Source: an uncultured Acetatifactor sp.
Lineage (GTDB): Bacteria > Bacillota > Clostridia > Lachnospirales > Lachnospiraceae
DNA: 64,000 nt
Assembly (NCBI GenBank): GCA_944383825.1
Contig: CALWRA010000001.1
Coordinates: 173,495 to 237,494 of the forward strand
Reading direction: 5' to 3'
Below the pieces are notes generated by a model. That model searched no databases, was not told where the DNA came from, and was given only the letters and a program-made list of their open reading frames with translations. The position numbers were made by a program, and so were the translations under genes. Position 1 is the first letter of the stretch, and every line of letters begins with the position of its first letter. Of the stretch, positions 18,073-27,805 are shown in pieces.

Positions 18073-19443
18073 GTGAAAAAATATGAAATGGATCTCCTGC
18101 ACGGATCTCTATGGAAAAAAATTTTGATTTACAGCATTCCGCTGATGTTTACTAATATTCTCCAGGTAGTGTTTAACATGTCGGACATTGCCGTGGTGGG
18201 AAAGTTCGTAGGGCCTATTGCTTTGGGTGCGGTGGGCTCCACCAGCATTCTCGTAACTCTGTTTACCGGCCTTCTGATCGGCCTTGCCAGCGGCGTAAAC
18301 GCTCTGACCGCTCTTCACATAGGCTCCAATAACAACAAGGACGTTAGAGAAACCGTGCACACCGCCGGTATTCTCTGTCTGATGGCGGGCATTATCATAA
18401 TGGCTCTGGGGATTGTTTTTTCCCGTACTATCCTGGAAACTATGAACACCAAGGACGAGCTGATTGCCGATGCAGTTCTTTATCTGCGTATCTATCTGGC
18501 AGGAATGCCCGCCCTTGCTTTGTACAATTTCGGCAACGCTGTTCTGAGCGCTGCCGGGGATACCAGACGTCCTTTGCTTTATTTGTTCCTTGCAGGAGTG
18601 ATCAATGTAGTTCTGAACCTGTTTTTTGTAATTGTGTGTCACTTGGGAGTTGCGGGCGTGGCAATTGCCAGCATCATTGCGCAGTATATTTCTGCCGTTC
18701 TGATCCTTATATCTCTTTTCAAAAGCCAGGAAAATTTCAGCTTGCGCATGGCCTATCTGGGAATGAATTCTGGAAAGCTAACACGGATACTCAGAATCGG
18801 AATTCCTTCCGCTTTTCAATACGCTCTTTTCGCCATTGCCAATTTGTTTGTACAGGCCAGTGTAAATTCCTTTGATCATGTTATGGTGGAGGGGAATGCT
18901 GCCGCCGCAAATGCAGATTCCCTGATCTACGATATGATGGCGGCCTTCTATACCGCCGCCGCAAGCTTTATGGCTCAGAATCTCGGCGCGCACAAAAGAG
19001 ACCGAATTCTGAAAAGTTATCTGATCAGCCTGGCATACTCCTTTTTTCTGGGATTGATTTTGGGAATCTCCCTATATATTTTCAGATACCCTTTTCTTTC
19101 TCTCTTTACAAGCGACAACGGTGTGGTTGAGGCGGGCATCCGTCGTCTGTCCATTATGTCTCTGTCTTACGCCATATCCGCTTTTATGGACTGCACCATC
19201 GCGGCTTCAAGAGGCCTTGGGCGGACTGCGGTTCCCACCGTTATTGTAATTATGGGATCCTGTGTATTCAGAATCATATGGATTTATACGGTTTTTGCGC
19301 ATTTCAGAACCATAGAATCTCTATATCTCTTATACGCATGCTCCTGGCTTGTTACTGCCATCGCAGAAGCGGTATATTTTGCAAAAATATACCGCCGTAT
19401 TGTTCCAAAGAAGGAGGATTCGGACGTTCTGTATTTGTCATGA
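18073..19443 (+). CDS. MATE family efflux transporter
   Basis: The 456-residue membrane protein has about twelve hydrophobic helices and two homologous MATE halves, starting with WKKILIYSIPLMFTNILQVV. It belongs to the NorM/DinF-like group that exports organic cations or drugs against Na+ or H+. The start is GTG at 18073 with AAGGAAAGG about 12 bp upstream; a later ATG at 18088 has no good site. It stands alone with its own promoter, convergent with the next gene. Confidence 0.9.
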   Translation: MKKYEMDLLHGSLWKKILIYSIPLMFTNILQVVFNMSDIAVVGKFVGPIALGAVGSTSILVTLFTGLLIGLASGVNALTALHIGSNNNKDVRETVHTAGILCLMAGIIIMALGIVFSRTILETMNTKDELIADAVLYLRIYLAGMPALALYNFGNAVLSAAGDTRRPLLYLFLAGVINVVLNLFFVIVCHLGVAGVAIASIIAQYISAVLILISLFKSQENFSLRMAYLGMNSGKLTRILRIGIPSAFQYALFAIANLFVQASVNSFDHVMVEGNAAAANADSLIYDMMAAFYTAAASFMAQNLGAHKRDRILKSYLISLAYSFFLGLILGISLYIFRYPFLSLFTSDNGVVEAGIRRLSIMSLSYAISAFMDCTIAASRGLGRTAVPTVIVIMGSCVFRIIWIYTVFAHFRTIESLYLLYACSWLVTAIAEAVYFAKIYRRIVPKKEDSDVLYLS

Positions 19444-19484
19444 ACCAACCTTTTTCATTATGATATAACCGCTGAAACCCATTC

Positions 19485-20075
19485 TTAATCCATTGTGGCA
19501 GCAGATGCCATCACATCAGCTACTCCTACAATCTCCGGCCCCTCCGCAAAGGCTTCCGTATTGTCGGCAATTTCAGAGGAATCCGGGACCTTACCGGTCT
19601 CCTCCTCTTCCTCCCAAAGAGAATCATACTCCTCCTTTTCTTTCTGTCTCACCATTGCGCCTATATTCTTAGCCGCCTGGTATAGCTCCATGCTGTACTC
19701 CATCAGCTTTTTTTCATCGGACGCAGGCACCACGCCGCCCTTCATGAGTCGCCTGGCAACCTCCATAATCTTTCCCAGGTCTTCCACATATTCTTCCATC
19801 GCTTCTCCCTGCTGCTTTGCAGAAATCATGTCGGCAGTCAAGGTCCACTGTTCAAGAAGTTTTTCCATATAGTTCATATATTCCGTTTTCTTTTCATCCA
19901 CCGCTTTCATGGTAAGCTCCAATATTGCCGCTTCATTCGCATAGATGGTTTTTCCATCCTTTACAGAATTCATTTTATTCTCCAGCTCCTGCTTTTGCTT
20001 AAAAAGCGCGGCCTGCTGTTCCCTATACGACTTTATCTGCATGCTGTAAAGTCTTCTTGCCTCAGAAATTTTCAT
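19485..20075 (-). CDS. Uncharacterised coiled-coil protein
   Basis: I do not recognise this 196-residue protein. Residues 1-110 are rich in Lys, Glu and Gln with heptad-like spacing and should form long helices; the C-terminal 50 residues are acidic and low in complexity (EEEEETG). There is no signal peptide or membrane segment. The opening KISEARRLYSMQIKSYREQQ vaguely resembles FliJ-type or spacer proteins, but no flagellar genes are near. The start follows AAGGATGTGAGAAT. It is flanked by the MATE gene and a 374-bp non-coding stretch. Confidence 0.7.
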   Translation of the reverse strand: MKISEARRLYSMQIKSYREQQAALFKQKQELENKMNSVKDGKTIYANEAAILELTMKAVDEKKTEYMNYMEKLLEQWTLTADMISAKQQGEAMEEYVEDLGKIMEVARRLMKGGVVPASDEKKLMEYSMELYQAAKNIGAMVRQKEKEEYDSLWEEEEETGKVPDSSEIADNTEAFAEGPEIVGVADVMASAATMD

Positions 20076-20449
20076 ATTCTCACATCCTTATGGTTTTTCA
20101 GGTACTTCCCTGTACCTATGGCTTCGTTTTGCGTCTTCCCGCTCTTATTGCTTATATCGGCAGTTTCTCACTATTAGTTTATCTGACGCTTAACAAAAAA
20201 ACGGCTAAAATAATATGACAATTTATCCTTGTCTGTGTCAGGGACGTCACAGATGCTACAATTTCACCGCTCCTCACCGTAATTTTATCCGGTTTACGCG
20301 ACTATATTAGATCTGCTTGTACTTTACACGTTTTACATCATTATGTTAAATAAAAAGATGGTATCCTTACCTTCTCTTCTATGCTATAATGAACTGAGAA
20401 TGTAAATACGAAAGCAACTTTGCGGCAACACAAATCTGCAGGATGAACA
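20076..20449. other. Non-coding stretch between divergent genes
   Basis: This 374-bp gap holds the start-side signals of both flanking genes. A TATAAT at about 20384 lies 60 bp before the YjbR-like gene, with no clear -35. A short GGTAC/GTACC hairpin is near 20100. I see no riboswitch or coding sequence. Confidence 0.4.
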
Positions 20450-21187
20450 ATGATGGATATGATAAACAATATTTTTAGAAATAGAAAAGTCAGTTTTCCA
20501 AAACTATCTGCCTATGGCTTTTTGGAAAACGCTGATAAATACTCCTACCACACCGTGTTGCCTGACAGTGGGTTTTTGATGATAATAGAAATTATGCGGG
20601 ACGGCTCAGTTAAAGCGACAGTAATCGACACGGAGACAAATGAACCGTACACTTTACATCTTACCGACAGCCCCATCGGCAGTTTTATCACTGGCGTGAA
20701 AATTGAATATGAACAGGTGCTCACTAACATTGCGGAAAATTGTTTTGAACTTGATGTTTTCAAGAGCGCACAGACAAAAGCGGTAATCTCATATATCCGC
20801 GAAACTTATGGGGACGAACTTGAATTTCTTTGGACTAAATTCCCCGACAATGCCGTCTGGCGCAGGAAAGACACGCAGAAATGGTATGGTGTGATTCTCA
20901 CAATTTCCCGCAGAAAGCTGGGCCTTTCTTCCGATGAAGCAGCCGAAATCATTGATTTACGGATAGAACCGGAACAGATGGACGGTACTGTAGACAATAT
21001 AAAGTATTTTCCCGGTTGGCATATGAATAAGAGAAACTGGTACACCATAATTTTGGATGGCTCAGTACGCACAGAGGAAATATGCCGCAGGATTGACAAG
21101 AGTTACCAGCTGGCAACAAAACAGAACAGGAGCGGCACGGGTGCAAAATTGGATAAAACGTATAAAATCAGGGGAGCCTCCTATTAA
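20450..21187 (+). CDS. MmcQ/YjbR family protein
   Basis: The C-terminal half (about residues 100-240) of this 245-residue protein fits the MmcQ/YjbR domain, a CyaY-like fold named DNA-binding in databases but without a proven role: note FPDNAVWRRKDTQKWYGVI and the C-terminal NWYTIILDG segment. The N-terminal 95 residues form an extra domain with a VKATVIDTETNEPYTLH strand pattern, also seen in longer YjbR proteins. Two ATG codons stand in tandem at 20450; the ribosome site (AGGATG) is weak. It is next to the tRNA pair on the opposite strand. Confidence 0.8.
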   Translation: MMDMINNIFRNRKVSFPKLSAYGFLENADKYSYHTVLPDSGFLMIIEIMRDGSVKATVIDTETNEPYTLHLTDSPIGSFITGVKIEYEQVLTNIAENCFELDVFKSAQTKAVISYIRETYGDELEFLWTKFPDNAVWRRKDTQKWYGVILTISRRKLGLSSDEAAEIIDLRIEPEQMDGTVDNIKYFPGWHMNKRNWYTIILDGSVRTEEICRRIDKSYQLATKQNRSGTGAKLDKTYKIRGASY

Positions 21188-21212
21188 TAGTTAATAGGGA
21201 TTTTCTCCTCGC

Positions 21213-21231
21213 CGCCTTTGTATCAAAGGCG
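21213..21231 (-). terminator. Hairpin after the tRNA genes
   Basis: CGCCTTTG, loop TAT, CAAAGGCG forms an 8-bp stem downstream of the tRNA-Leu gene and of the convergent YjbR-like gene. No T-run follows, so termination there is only a possibility. Confidence 0.35.
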
Positions 21232-21245
21232 ACCTCCTTATATAA

Positions 21246-21329
21246 TGCTGGTAACCGGACTTGAACCGGTACGGGGTTGCCCCCGAGGGATTTTAAGTCC
21301 CTTGCGTCTGCCTATTCCGCCACACCAGC
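21246..21329 (-). tRNA. tRNA-Leu (TAA anticodon)
   Basis: The minus strand folds into a class II tRNA of 84 nt: acceptor GCTGGTG paired with its complement before discriminator A, D-arm GGCGGAATAGGCAGAC, anticodon arm AGGGA-CTTAAAA-TCCCT with anticodon TAA, a long variable arm CGGGGGCAACCCCG-like, and T-arm CCGGTTCAAGTCCGG. CCA is not encoded. It is the second gene of a two-tRNA unit. Confidence 0.95.
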
Positions 21330-21395
21330 GAGTACGTGATGGTCGACTGCATGGATATACGCGCTATGCACTGCTCCATTGACCTTGCACGCAAA

Positions 21396-21477
21396 TGGAT
21401 GGAGGTGGATTCGAACCACCGAAGCAATTTGCAGCAGATTTACAGTCTGTCCCCTTTGGCCACTCGGGAATCCATCC
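21396..21477 (-). tRNA. tRNA-Tyr (GTA anticodon)
   Basis: The minus strand gives an 82-nt class II tRNA: acceptor GGATGGA pairs with TCCATCC, the D-arm begins TTCCCGAGTGGCC, the anticodon arm is CAGA-CTGTAAA-TCTG with anticodon GTA, and the T-arm is GGTGG-TTCGAAT-CCACC. CCA is not encoded. It lies 66 bp upstream of tRNA-Leu behind a good promoter. Confidence 0.95.
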
Positions 21478-21506
21478 ACATCAGACAATCGTCTTAACAA
21501 TGTGAA

Positions 21507-21535
21507 ATTGTACCACAGATGCAAACAAATTTCAA
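21507..21535 (-). promoter_or_regulatory. Promoter of the tRNA-Tyr/tRNA-Leu unit
   Basis: On the minus strand TTGAAA (21530-21535), 17 bp, TACAAT (21507-21512) lies 30 bp before tRNA-Tyr. Confidence 0.75.
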
Positions 21536-21559
21536 GTATCCGACGGTATTTTTCCCATG

Positions 21560-23434
21560 TTATCCGCTCATCCGTCCCCCTTCAGAAGACTCTACGGGCA
21601 GTTTTTCAAAATAGTATAGCACAAAGGGATATTTTGCAAGCTGCTTCTCCCCATATCCCGACACAATATATCCTTTTTCCACCATTTTGGTTATATCGCC
21701 GTCTGAAAGGAATTCAGGTGTAAAATACCAGAACTTTTCGGCATTCGTACTGTCAAGTCCCCCGTTGATGACTTCATTTTCCGGAAAGTAAAATGCCAGA
21801 ACAGTCCAGCCCAGATGCTGAACACCGTTGGTCACAAGCGGCACTTCTTCTCCAGGTTCTCCGATCAGATTCAGCGTTTCCGCCGTTTTTTGCTCTTCTA
21901 CGCTTACTCTTTCACTGTAGCTTTGATAGTTTTGCATCCCCACCGCCAGCAGCATGATAAGGATTGCCAGGAAAATTCCCTTTCCCGCCCAAGGCAGCCA
22001 TTTGATCTTCCATTTCTCCCCAAGTCTTCCAAGAAGTATCAATATGCGGGCGCAGGCAATCACCAATGTCACAAACACAACAGCGCTCAGGGGATACAGG
22101 TATCTCTCAGCCAACACAGGTCCCATAATCAGACAGAGCAGATAAGCGAAGGCAATCGTCCCCAAAGCGGTCAGGGCGCCTGCCGCAGCGCCATATGTAT
22201 GATCGGACCAGGCTCTCACAGAAGGGGTATGTATCAAAATTCCAGTTTTTCCGTTCTGTCTGCTTATCTCAAACAGTGAGGACTCTGCAAGAAACAGGAT
22301 TAACATCAAAGCCGCGGACAGAGGCAATACAATCCGGCTCATTTGCGGGCCTCCCGTCAAAGTGATAAGGCTCTCACTAAGGGGGAGCAGCTCTGTCATC
22401 CACCAATTATTGCTTACATTTTCCGTGGCGGTCAGCAGGTAGCTCATCCATGGGAGATATCCCACAATAAACATGAGTATGGACACAAGCCCTCTGGTCC
22501 ATGTTTTTCCCCGAAAACGGATCCAATAAAGCGCTCCTGTTACAAATATAAGAATGCCAGCACTCACCAATGCATAATAGTGGGAATAAGCAGCCACCAG
22601 CGCCCAGAACACAAGGCCGAACCAAGCTGCCCTTCCTCTGCACAGTACCCTGTAGGAGCAATAGATGCAAGCCATAATCGCAAAAAATGCCAAAGCATAC
22701 ATCCTGACCTCCAGATTATATTCTATGCAGGAGGAGGCCAAGCCGGAAATCATTACAAAAAAGGCTGCCGGAATATTCCCGAAGCGCCTTCGCAAAAAGG
22801 TTACCGCCCCCAGTATTCCGGCTCCAAAGGGTACCAGAGACGCCAGGTGATACACGGGCACCGTATAACCAAACAGTTCTCCAAATAACTTGAGCCAGTA
22901 ATAATAGAGAGGCGGGTGATTGTCCCAATAATAGAGCACCTGCATAATGCCCGCCACCGATTTTTGGGCTGTGTTGGCCGAAAACGCCTCATCTCCCCAC
23001 AACACATTGTCAAACATCAGCCTCACATTGAGAATGATCACAAATACCGCCAGCAGATAAATCCCGACTGGAAAAATATATTTTTTCACAAATCGTACCA
23101 GCCACAGTCTCCGGTACTGTTCCCAGTCCACTCTAATTCCAATTTTTCCGCATCCAGGAAGCCACTCTGCCGCCGATACAAAAAGCGCTGCAAAAACCTC
23201 CACCGCTGCATATTTCAGTACAAATGAGGGTGATTTGTCTATCTTCTCCCAAAAGGAGGTCCCTTCCTCACACAAAAATACCATCACTCCGGAGGAAAGC
23301 AGCGTTATTAGAAGCGTATAGACAACATACCTTAAAAGCGCCTCCTGCGCCGTCGGTTTTTTCTCCCCCATGCTTCTTTTCCATATCAGCACGGAAATCA
23401 CAGGTATCATTAACGTAAATATCACTGCCTGCAT
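21560..23434 (-). CDS. GT39-like membrane glycosyltransferase
   Basis: The 624-residue protein has about 12-13 predicted membrane helices and resembles the PMT/ArnT superfamily (GT-C fold). The first large extracytoplasmic loop carries DEAFSA, with the acidic residue expected in a GT-C active site, followed by WDNHPPLYYYWLKL, a pattern typical of these enzymes. They move a sugar from a polyprenyl-phosphate donor to a lipid, glycan or protein at the outer membrane face. The C-terminal 110 residues form a soluble domain. The start follows AAGGAAAGATC. Donor and acceptor are unknown. Confidence 0.8.
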   Translation of the reverse strand: MQAVIFTLMIPVISVLIWKRSMGEKKPTAQEALLRYVVYTLLITLLSSGVMVFLCEEGTSFWEKIDKSPSFVLKYAAVEVFAALFVSAAEWLPGCGKIGIRVDWEQYRRLWLVRFVKKYIFPVGIYLLAVFVIILNVRLMFDNVLWGDEAFSANTAQKSVAGIMQVLYYWDNHPPLYYYWLKLFGELFGYTVPVYHLASLVPFGAGILGAVTFLRRRFGNIPAAFFVMISGLASSCIEYNLEVRMYALAFFAIMACIYCSYRVLCRGRAAWFGLVFWALVAAYSHYYALVSAGILIFVTGALYWIRFRGKTWTRGLVSILMFIVGYLPWMSYLLTATENVSNNWWMTELLPLSESLITLTGGPQMSRIVLPLSAALMLILFLAESSLFEISRQNGKTGILIHTPSVRAWSDHTYGAAAGALTALGTIAFAYLLCLIMGPVLAERYLYPLSAVVFVTLVIACARILILLGRLGEKWKIKWLPWAGKGIFLAILIMLLAVGMQNYQSYSERVSVEEQKTAETLNLIGEPGEEVPLVTNGVQHLGWTVLAFYFPENEVINGGLDSTNAEKFWYFTPEFLSDGDITKMVEKGYIVSGYGEKQLAKYPFVLYYFEKLPVESSEGGRMSG

Positions 23435-23482
23435 GATCTTTCCTTCATCCTTTCTGTCCCGTGGGGACGGATTATTTGTCTC

Positions 23483-25585
23483 TTATTTTCCTGCAAATTT
23501 TAAAATCACGGAAGAAGTCGGGGGCATTTCCAAAGTAATCTTCCCTGCGCGAATGTCATATTCCCGGACCTCCAGGGAATATCCCCGTTCATCCGTTGTC
23601 AGAAGCGTTTTCATCCTGCCGCTTTTGGGAATACCCAGAGGCCAGACAATTAGATCCTTTTTTATTGTCTGATTGTCGTTATTGATGGCAATCAGACACT
23701 GCCCCTGCCTGTTGAAACGTCCGTAAGAAAGAAAGTTATAGTCGCTTTCCACCTCCTTGATAGACCCCTCCCGCAGCTCAGGATTTTCTCTTCTGATACG
23801 AATAATATCCCTGTGAAAGGCTATCAGCTCCTGGTCCTCTTTTCCCCATGGATAGGTACGCCTGTTATCAGGATCGGTGAAGCCGCACAGACCGGCCTCA
23901 TCCCCGTAATAAATGGTTGGAGCTCCCACCCAAGTCATCTGTATTACCACGCCCTCCCGGAATACGGCTTTGTTTACATCCTGTTCTGCCGCCTGGGAAC
24001 CCAAGGTATTAATTCTACCTACCTTATGATTGGTGCGGGTGAGAAACCGGGAATGATCGTGATTGGACAGCTCGTTCATGGCCACCTGCCAGCTGGGCAT
24101 GGAAAAGCTGGCTGTGTGGTGACGCATAGCTCCCCAAAAGCTGTCGGCATTGCCCAGAAGATCCTCTCTGAAGTCATCACTGTGCTTTTCCATCCCTGTG
24201 AGAAACCATGTAACCGGCTCCATAAACGCGTCATAATTCATTACCGTATCCCATTCGTTTCCCTGCAGCCAGTCCCTGGTATTTCCATAATGCTCTGCCA
24301 GAATAATGGCATCTGGATTGGCTTCCTTTACATTCCGGCGGAATTCCTGCCAAAAATGATGGTTAAACTCACGACTGTGCCCCAGATCCGCCGCCACGTC
24401 AAGTCTCCATCCATCCGCATTGTAAGGAGGAGATACCCATTTTCTGCCAATGTGCATCACATAGTCAAACAGCTCCTTTGAACCTTCATAATTCAGTTTG
24501 GGCAGGGTATCATGTCCCCACCAACCATCATAAGACCCGTTGCAGGGCCAGGCATTTTCGTCATGAAAGTCAAAATATTCCCGGTAAGGGCTGGCCGCGC
24601 TGATAAAAGCTCCCTTGTCATACCCATCCGCATTTTCATAGATGCGCTCTCTGTCCAGCCATTTGTTAAAGGACCCACAATGGTTAAACACTCCGTCCAG
24701 TATTACCCGCATCCCTCTTTTGTGCGCTTCCTCCACCAGCTTTGCAAACAGGGCATTGCCGGCCTCCAGATTTACCCTATTGGTCACACGATTAATATAT
24801 TTTTCGGCAAGCCGATTTTCCCGCTGCCCATCCTGCAGAGTCTCTCCCCTTTCCTCAACTACTTTGCCATAATGAGGATCTATATAATCATAGTCCTGTA
24901 TATCATACTTATGGTTTGAAGGGGAGACAAACAGAGGATTAAAGTAGATCACCTCCACACCCAGCCCCTCAAGGTAATCCATCTTATCCAATACTCCCTG
25001 CAGATCTCCTCCGTAAAAATTTCTTACATCCATCTGCGAGGGATACTGGTTCCAGTCGTCCACACGCTTTACGGGCTCGCCTATATACAAATATTCTCCG
25101 TTCTGCACATCGTTTGAGACATCTCCGTTGTAAAACCGGTCCACATAAATCTGGTACATCACGGCGCCCTTTGCCCAATCCGGAGTCTTAAAGCCGGGCA
25201 AAATCACAAAATCATAATATTCGTTTATTTCCTGCACCAGCCCTCTCACATCAAAATAGCCTGTAAGCCTGCCGATCCGTATTTCAAAATAGTAAGAAAC
25301 CTTTTCATTTTCCAGCTGAAGCTCAAAAGCATAATAGTCAAATAACTCGTCGGTTTCCACCTTATGCATCAGATGCTTCTGGCCTTTATGCACAAAAAAA
25401 ATACAGTCTACATTATTTTTGGCTGCCCTGAACCGAATCGTCACCACGTCGTAGGGCGCCGGCTCCTGAGGAATCACATATTCCTTTGTTGTATCAGAAT
25501 AAAGCGCACGCCTGTCAAACACCGGGCGCATAGCGGAAATATACTGCTGATTATATTCTGTTCGCCTCATTTTCTCCAAGTCCAT
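23483..25585 (-). CDS. GH13 alpha-glycosidase, cyclomaltodextrinase/neopullulanase type
   Basis: The 700-residue cytoplasmic enzyme has an N-terminal beta-sandwich (about 1-125), a GH13 barrel and a C-terminal beta domain. GH13 landmarks are GVFNH, DGWRLDVA (nucleophile D396), AILAEH (acid/base E431) and SNHDHSR (D510). N-domain plus barrel is the architecture of cyclomaltodextrinases, maltogenic amylases and neopullulanases (GH13_20-like). I start at 25585 since AAGGATGTAAAT precedes it; an ATG at 25621 has a site too close. No sugar transporter is adjacent. It probably degrades imported maltodextrins. Confidence 0.82.
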   Translation of the reverse strand: MDLEKMRRTEYNQQYISAMRPVFDRRALYSDTTKEYVIPQEPAPYDVVTIRFRAAKNNVDCIFFVHKGQKHLMHKVETDELFDYYAFELQLENEKVSYYFEIRIGRLTGYFDVRGLVQEINEYYDFVILPGFKTPDWAKGAVMYQIYVDRFYNGDVSNDVQNGEYLYIGEPVKRVDDWNQYPSQMDVRNFYGGDLQGVLDKMDYLEGLGVEVIYFNPLFVSPSNHKYDIQDYDYIDPHYGKVVEERGETLQDGQRENRLAEKYINRVTNRVNLEAGNALFAKLVEEAHKRGMRVILDGVFNHCGSFNKWLDRERIYENADGYDKGAFISAASPYREYFDFHDENAWPCNGSYDGWWGHDTLPKLNYEGSKELFDYVMHIGRKWVSPPYNADGWRLDVAADLGHSREFNHHFWQEFRRNVKEANPDAIILAEHYGNTRDWLQGNEWDTVMNYDAFMEPVTWFLTGMEKHSDDFREDLLGNADSFWGAMRHHTASFSMPSWQVAMNELSNHDHSRFLTRTNHKVGRINTLGSQAAEQDVNKAVFREGVVIQMTWVGAPTIYYGDEAGLCGFTDPDNRRTYPWGKEDQELIAFHRDIIRIRRENPELREGSIKEVESDYNFLSYGRFNRQGQCLIAINNDNQTIKKDLIVWPLGIPKSGRMKTLLTTDERGYSLEVREYDIRAGKITLEMPPTSSVILKFAGK

Positions 25586-25718
25586 ATTTACATCCTTCCG
25601 TCCGCTTCTACGAACATTCATTTCATCCTGATATTATTTTATTCTTTTATAGAATACACCATTCTATTGTACTGAAAAGGAAAAACAAGTTCAATAGCAA
25701 ATATTTTGAATACGCAGT

Positions 25719-25750
25719 AAAAAGGACAGCCATTCAAAGCTGTCCTTTTT
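25719..25750. terminator. Intrinsic terminator
   Basis: AAAAAGGACAGC, an 8-nt loop, and GCTGTCCTTTTT give a perfect 12-bp stem with A/T runs on both sides. It can stop transcription coming down the minus strand from the ftsH operon, 220 bp after its stop codon. Confidence 0.75.
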
Positions 25751-25893
25751 AGAGAAGGTATTTCTTTCTTATGGGGTATAGCAAAAAACTATAAAATGTA
25801 TTGGGGGGGTTACGAGTATTATAATAGCATGACGATTCCATTTTGACTATTCTCAAAATTCACAAATATCACAAATTTGTATATCTGTTTTTG

Positions 25894-25930
25894 TGTATAT
25901 TTTACAATTCATCTTTGTGAAAAATATACA
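25894..25930. repeat. AT-rich inverted repeat downstream of ftsH
   Basis: TGTATATTTT (25894-25903) and AAAATATACA (25921-25930) are exact complements with a 17-nt loop. This is in a 385-bp gene-free stretch (25586-25970) that also holds a GGGGGGG run at 25803 and the terminator at 25719. Its role is unclear; it could be the first, weaker terminator of the ftsH operon or a promoter-proximal site. Confidence 0.4.
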
Positions 25931-25970
25931 ATTTTACTCTCTCGCAGAGAAGCCCGGCTTTGTCCTTTCG

Positions 25971-27785
25971 TTAACCCTTCGCAGCAAACAACGCCTCAAA
26001 CTCTTCTCTTCCAATTTTTTCTTTTTCAAGTAAAAGATCCGCGCAGCTGTGCAGCACATTCTCATACTCCATAATAATCTCTTTTGCCTTGGCATAGCAG
26101 TCATCGATAATCGATTTCACCTCTTTGTCAATCTGACCCGAAATGGCCTCGCTGTGGGATTTGGCATGGGCCAGATCCCTTCCGATAAATACCTCGTCAT
26201 CGTCGTCATCATAGCAAATTACGCCGATATTGTCCGACATTCCAAAGCGGGTAACCATTCGCCTGGCTACCTTTGTTGCCTTTTTAATATCGCTGGAAGC
26301 TCCCGTAGTAATATCCTTAAAGATAATTTCTTCTGCAATCCTGCCTCCAAGGGAAACCATAATGTCCTGCAGCATTTGTCCCTTTGTCACAAACATCTCA
26401 TCCTTTTCAGGAAGAGGCATGGTATATCCCGCAGCCCCCACTCCCGTAGGAATAATGGATACTGTATATACGGGTCCCACGTCGGGAAGCACATGGAACA
26501 AAATCGCATGACCCGCCTCGTGGTAAGCAGTAATTCTCTTCTCCTTGTCGGAAATAATACGGCTCTTCTTTTCGGAACCGATTCCCACCTTGATAAAGGA
26601 TTTTTTAATATCCTCCTGGGAAAGATATGTCTTTCCCTCTTTAGCCGCATGGATTGCAGCCTCGTTCATCAGGTTTTCCAAATCCGCTCCCGTAAAGCCC
26701 GCTGTGGTCTGGGCCACCTGCTTTAAATCCACATCATCACTCAAAGGCTTATTTTTTGCGTGGACCTTTAAAATCTCCTCTCTCCCTCCAATATCCGGCG
26801 TCCCCACTGCCACTTTGCGGTCAAAGCGTCCGGGCCGTAAAATCGCAGGATCAAGAATATCCACTCTGTTGGTGGCTGCCATCACAATAATTCCTTCATT
26901 GACTCCGAAGCCATCCATTTCCACCAGAAGCTGATTCAGAGTCTGCTCTCTCTCGTCATGCCCTCCGCCCATTCCGGTTCCCCTGCGTCTTGCTACCGCG
27001 TCAATCTCATCAATGAATACAATACAGGGAGCGTTTTTCTTAGCCTCATCAAAAAGATCCCTCACTCGGGATGCGCCTACGCCCACAAACATTTCCACAA
27101 AATCCGAGCCCGAAATACTGAAAAAGGGAACTCCGGCCTCTCCCGCAACTGCCTTGGCCAGCAACGTCTTACCTGTTCCAGGAGGTCCCTCCAAGAGCAC
27201 CCCCTTGGGGATTCTGGCACCCACTCGGGTATATTTGCCAGGCTCCTTCAGGAAATCCACAATTTCCTCCAGCTCTTCCTTTTCCTCTTTTAATCCTGCC
27301 ACTTGAGCAAAGGTAGTCTTGGGATCCCCCATGCTCATTTTTGCACGGCTTTTCCCAAAATTCATCATTTTCCCATTGCTACCGCCTGTATTCTGTGCGT
27401 TGAACATCATAAACAGGAAAATTCCCACCACCAGCACAATCAGCATGGGTAGAAGGGTGGTCAGCACCCAGCTCTGCCTCTCCACATCCAAAACGATGGG
27501 ATCATACCCTCTTTCGCGGATCACATCCTCAATCTCTCTTATGTCTGTGACAAAAAGCCGTCTTTCGGAGCCATCTGTCATTTCCACCTCCACATGTCCC
27601 GTGGGGGTTTCCGCGTTTGGCTGAATAATGACCGCCTCTATTCTATCACTGTCCAGATCCTCCAAAAATTCTGACCGGGTATAATTGTTCCTTCTCTCAT
27701 TAAAAAGACCTAGTACTGCAACCACCAGCACCAGCATGATCAAAAAAACAATAAAAGAATTAAAACTTCTGCCGCCTTGCTTCAA
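25971..27785 (-). CDS. ftsH: ATP-dependent zinc metalloprotease FtsH
   Basis: The 604-residue membrane protease has two membrane helices (about 10-28 and 107-127), an AAA+ module with Walker A GPPGTGKT (200-207) and Walker B IVFIDEID, the arginine-finger block RPGRFDRK, and the zinc site HEAGH (422-426). It degrades misfolded membrane proteins and short-lived regulators. The start is TTG with AGGAGG 7 bp upstream. It closes the spoIIE-tilS-hpt-ftsH run, the same order as in Bacillus subtilis, 20 bp after hpt. Confidence 0.97.
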   Translation of the reverse strand: MKQGGRSFNSFIVFLIMLVLVVAVLGLFNERRNNYTRSEFLEDLDSDRIEAVIIQPNAETPTGHVEVEMTDGSERRLFVTDIREIEDVIRERGYDPIVLDVERQSWVLTTLLPMLIVLVVGIFLFMMFNAQNTGGSNGKMMNFGKSRAKMSMGDPKTTFAQVAGLKEEKEELEEIVDFLKEPGKYTRVGARIPKGVLLEGPPGTGKTLLAKAVAGEAGVPFFSISGSDFVEMFVGVGASRVRDLFDEAKKNAPCIVFIDEIDAVARRRGTGMGGGHDEREQTLNQLLVEMDGFGVNEGIIVMAATNRVDILDPAILRPGRFDRKVAVGTPDIGGREEILKVHAKNKPLSDDVDLKQVAQTTAGFTGADLENLMNEAAIHAAKEGKTYLSQEDIKKSFIKVGIGSEKKSRIISDKEKRITAYHEAGHAILFHVLPDVGPVYTVSIIPTGVGAAGYTMPLPEKDEMFVTKGQMLQDIMVSLGGRIAEEIIFKDITTGASSDIKKATKVARRMVTRFGMSDNIGVICYDDDDDEVFIGRDLAHAKSHSEAISGQIDKEVKSIIDDCYAKAKEIIMEYENVLHSCADLLLEKEKIGREEFEALFAAKG

Positions 27786-27805
27786 TTTAGGGCCTCCTAA
27801 TCACT

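Noticed and set aside
25797..25830. G7 run as part of a functional element
   Set aside because: A single homopolymer in a gene-free AT-rich gap; no promoter, repeat or coding context supports a role.
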